Shown piece after piece: positions 41,048 through 42,228 of a stretch of 42,228 nt of DNA. A program made the position numbers and the translations under genes. Origin of the DNA: Streptacidiphilus neutrinimicus (GTDB taxonomy: Bacteria; Actinomycetota; Actinomycetes; Streptomycetales; Streptomycetaceae); the NCBI RefSeq assembly GCF_000787815.1, contig NZ_BBPO01000059.1, positions 1 to 42,228 of the forward strand, in the 5' to 3' direction. Below the pieces are notes generated by a model, which searched no databases, was not told where the DNA came from, and saw nothing but the letters and a program-made list of their open reading frames with translations. Position 1 is the first letter of the stretch. Each line of letters starts with the position of its first letter.

Positions 41048-42085
41048 GTGACCACTGACACTGTCTCCGAAGTCGAGCCGCCGACCGTGCGGTTGCGTGA
41101 GCTCGCCTTCAGCGCCGCGTGCGCCGCGGCCGTCCGGGCAGCGACGCGCTTGCGCGTCGCCGACGTCCTCGGTGACGCCCCCCTGGGCGCCGAGGAGTTG
41201 GCCGCCGCGACCGGCGCCGAACCACGGGCCCTGGCCCGGCTGCTCCGCGCGCTCTGCTGCTTCGGCATCTTCACCGAGGAGGAGGGCGGCTTCGCGCACA
41301 CGGAGATGTCACGGCTGCTGCGCGAGGACGCTCCCGACAGCCTGCGCTACATCGTGTTGTGGTGCACCGAGCCGTGGACCTGGCAGGCGTGGGGGGCCCT
41401 GGACGACGCGGTCCGCTCCGGCGGGAGTGTCTTCAAGGATCTGTACGGCAAGGAGTTCTTCGACTACCTGCACGCCGAGGCCGCCGAGTCGGCCCAGGTC
41501 TTCAACCTGGCCATGACCCACTCCAGCCGGCAGTCCGCCCAGGACTTCGCCCGCGCCACCGACCTGTCGGGGGCGTCGACGGTGGTGGACATCGGCGGGG
41601 GACAGGGCCATGTGCTGGCCGAGCTGCTGGAGAAGTACCCCGCCATGCGGGGCACGCTGCTGGAGCTCCCCGACGTCGTCGAGAACGCCGACCCGCGGCT
41701 GCGCCCCGGGGGCGAGCTCGCCGACCGGACCAGCCTGCTCGCCGGCGACTGCCGCAGCGCGGTTCCCGTGCAGGCGGACGTCTACGTCATCAAGAACATC
41801 CTGGAGTGGGACGACGACAGCACGCGCCGGACCCTGGGCAACGTCGTCGGGGCCGCACGTCCCGGGGCAAGGGTCCTGGTGGTGGAGAACCTCGTGGACG
41901 ACAGTCCCTCGATGCGGTTCACCACGGCGATGGACCTGATGCTGATGCTGAACGTCGGCGGGGCCAAGCACAGCCGCGCGAGCATGAGCGCGCTGATGAC
42001 CGAGGCGGGCCTGGAGATCACGGACGTCCGGCCGGTCAACGGATACCTGCACGTCTTCGAGAGCCAGGTGCGGCAGAGCGGCTGA
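41048..42085 (+). CDS. SAM-dependent O-methyltransferase (antibiotic-type)
   Basis: A 345-residue O-methyltransferase of the plant COMT/TcmN-O-type family. An N-terminal dimerisation winged helix (residues 10-95; LRVADVLGDAPLGAEELAAA) precedes the Rossmann domain, with the SAM loop VVDIGGGQGHVLAELLEKYP at about 177-196, ELPDVV, a late YVIKNILEWDDD catalytic-type segment and VVENLVDDSPS. Members methylate hydroxyls of aromatic polyketides. A GTG at 41048 is preferred because GAAGGG is nine bases upstream; the TTG at 41039 is too close to it. The remaining 42086-42228 has no supported gene. Next to the pigment genes it could tailor the pigment, though S. coelicolor whiE has no methyltransferase. 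Confidence 0.9.
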   Translation: MTTDTVSEVEPPTVRLRELAFSAACAAAVRAATRLRVADVLGDAPLGAEELAAATGAEPRALARLLRALCCFGIFTEEEGGFAHTEMSRLLREDAPDSLRYIVLWCTEPWTWQAWGALDDAVRSGGSVFKDLYGKEFFDYLHAEAAESAQVFNLAMTHSSRQSAQDFARATDLSGASTVVDIGGGQGHVLAELLEKYPAMRGTLLELPDVVENADPRLRPGGELADRTSLLAGDCRSAVPVQADVYVIKNILEWDDDSTRRTLGNVVGAARPGARVLVVENLVDDSPSMRFTTAMDLMLMLNVGGAKHSRASMSALMTEAGLEITDVRPVNGYLHVFESQVRQSG

Positions 42086-42228
42086 CGGAACGTTTCCCCC
42101 GGTATTCCGGCCGGTGAACTCCCCTCGGGCGGCAGCTCGTTCCACGCCGTGAACACGCCGCTGAGCGCGCGGTGCCGACACCTCACGCCCTTCGGCGGCT
42201 ACCGTGGCCACGTCCGCCAGGCCGCCGT

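Overview
The window is high-GC actinomycete DNA. Third-position GC is strong, GTG and TTG starts are common, 4-bp ATGA/GTGA start-stop overlaps are frequent, and mycothiol-type, BldM/WhiE-type and NmtR-type families are present. The best fit is Streptomyces or a close relative (Kitasatospora, Streptacidiphilus), because a complete whiE-like spore-pigment type II polyketide cluster sits in the right third. I saw no tRNA, rRNA, CRISPR array, insertion sequence or phage gene.

Left third (1-13.0 kb): an accessory zone. Intact genes are a mycothiol-dependent maleylpyruvate isomerase-family protein, a DUF4232 lipoprotein, a cobalt/nickel permease behind a cobalamin riboswitch, the Kup potassium transporter, a DHA2 drug-efflux MFS protein, a small membrane protein, a class II glutamine amidotransferase, a MerB-like protein, a nucleotidyltransferase and a small protein under an apparent LexA box. 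Between them lie at least six broken genes: a frameshifted hypothetical gene, a superoxide dismutase tail, a glycosyltransferase tail, an alcohol dehydrogenase tail, an alpha/beta hydrolase with its middle missing, and a D-2-hydroxyacid dehydrogenase tail.

Middle (13-28 kb): a VOC protein; a translationally coupled pair of exported hydrolases (TAP-like alpha/beta hydrolase and Tat-exported beta-lactamase-fold enzyme); a MarR/SRPBCC pair; an aldo/keto reductase and a short-chain dehydrogenase converging on a hairpin; then a metal-efflux module. In the module an NmtR-type ArsR sensor is divergent from a P1B-4 ATPase, a thioredoxin-fold [2Fe-2S] ferredoxin, a MntP-like pump and a truncated CDF-like protein, with an operator between the two promoters. 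A carboxymuconolactone decarboxylase, a TetR regulator, a short-chain dehydrogenase with two operator copies and a PAS-SpoIIE phosphatase follow.

Right third (28-42.2 kb): the whiE-type pigment cluster. One leftward run of ten genes encodes a SchA/CurD protein, cupin, KS-alpha, KS-beta, ACP, aromatase/cyclase and TcmI-type cyclase, followed directly by a fused acetyl-CoA carboxyltransferase (AccDA), biotin carboxyl carrier protein and biotin carboxylase. The FAD hydroxylase (ORFVIII type) is divergent, as in S. coelicolor. The carboxylase would supply malonyl-CoA to the minimal PKS. A perfect 48-bp palindrome plus a second large hairpin closes the hydroxylase unit. Beyond it are a small ABM monooxygenase, a secreted parallel beta-helix protein and an O-methyltransferase that may be further tailoring or spore-wall functions.

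The most notable points are the acc genes built into a spore-pigment operon, the Glu in place of Gln at the KS-beta active-site position, the NmtR module with uncharacterised partners, the leaderless LexA-box gene, the B12-riboswitch cobalt permease next to a superoxide dismutase fossil, and the density of gene remnants in the left 13 kb.
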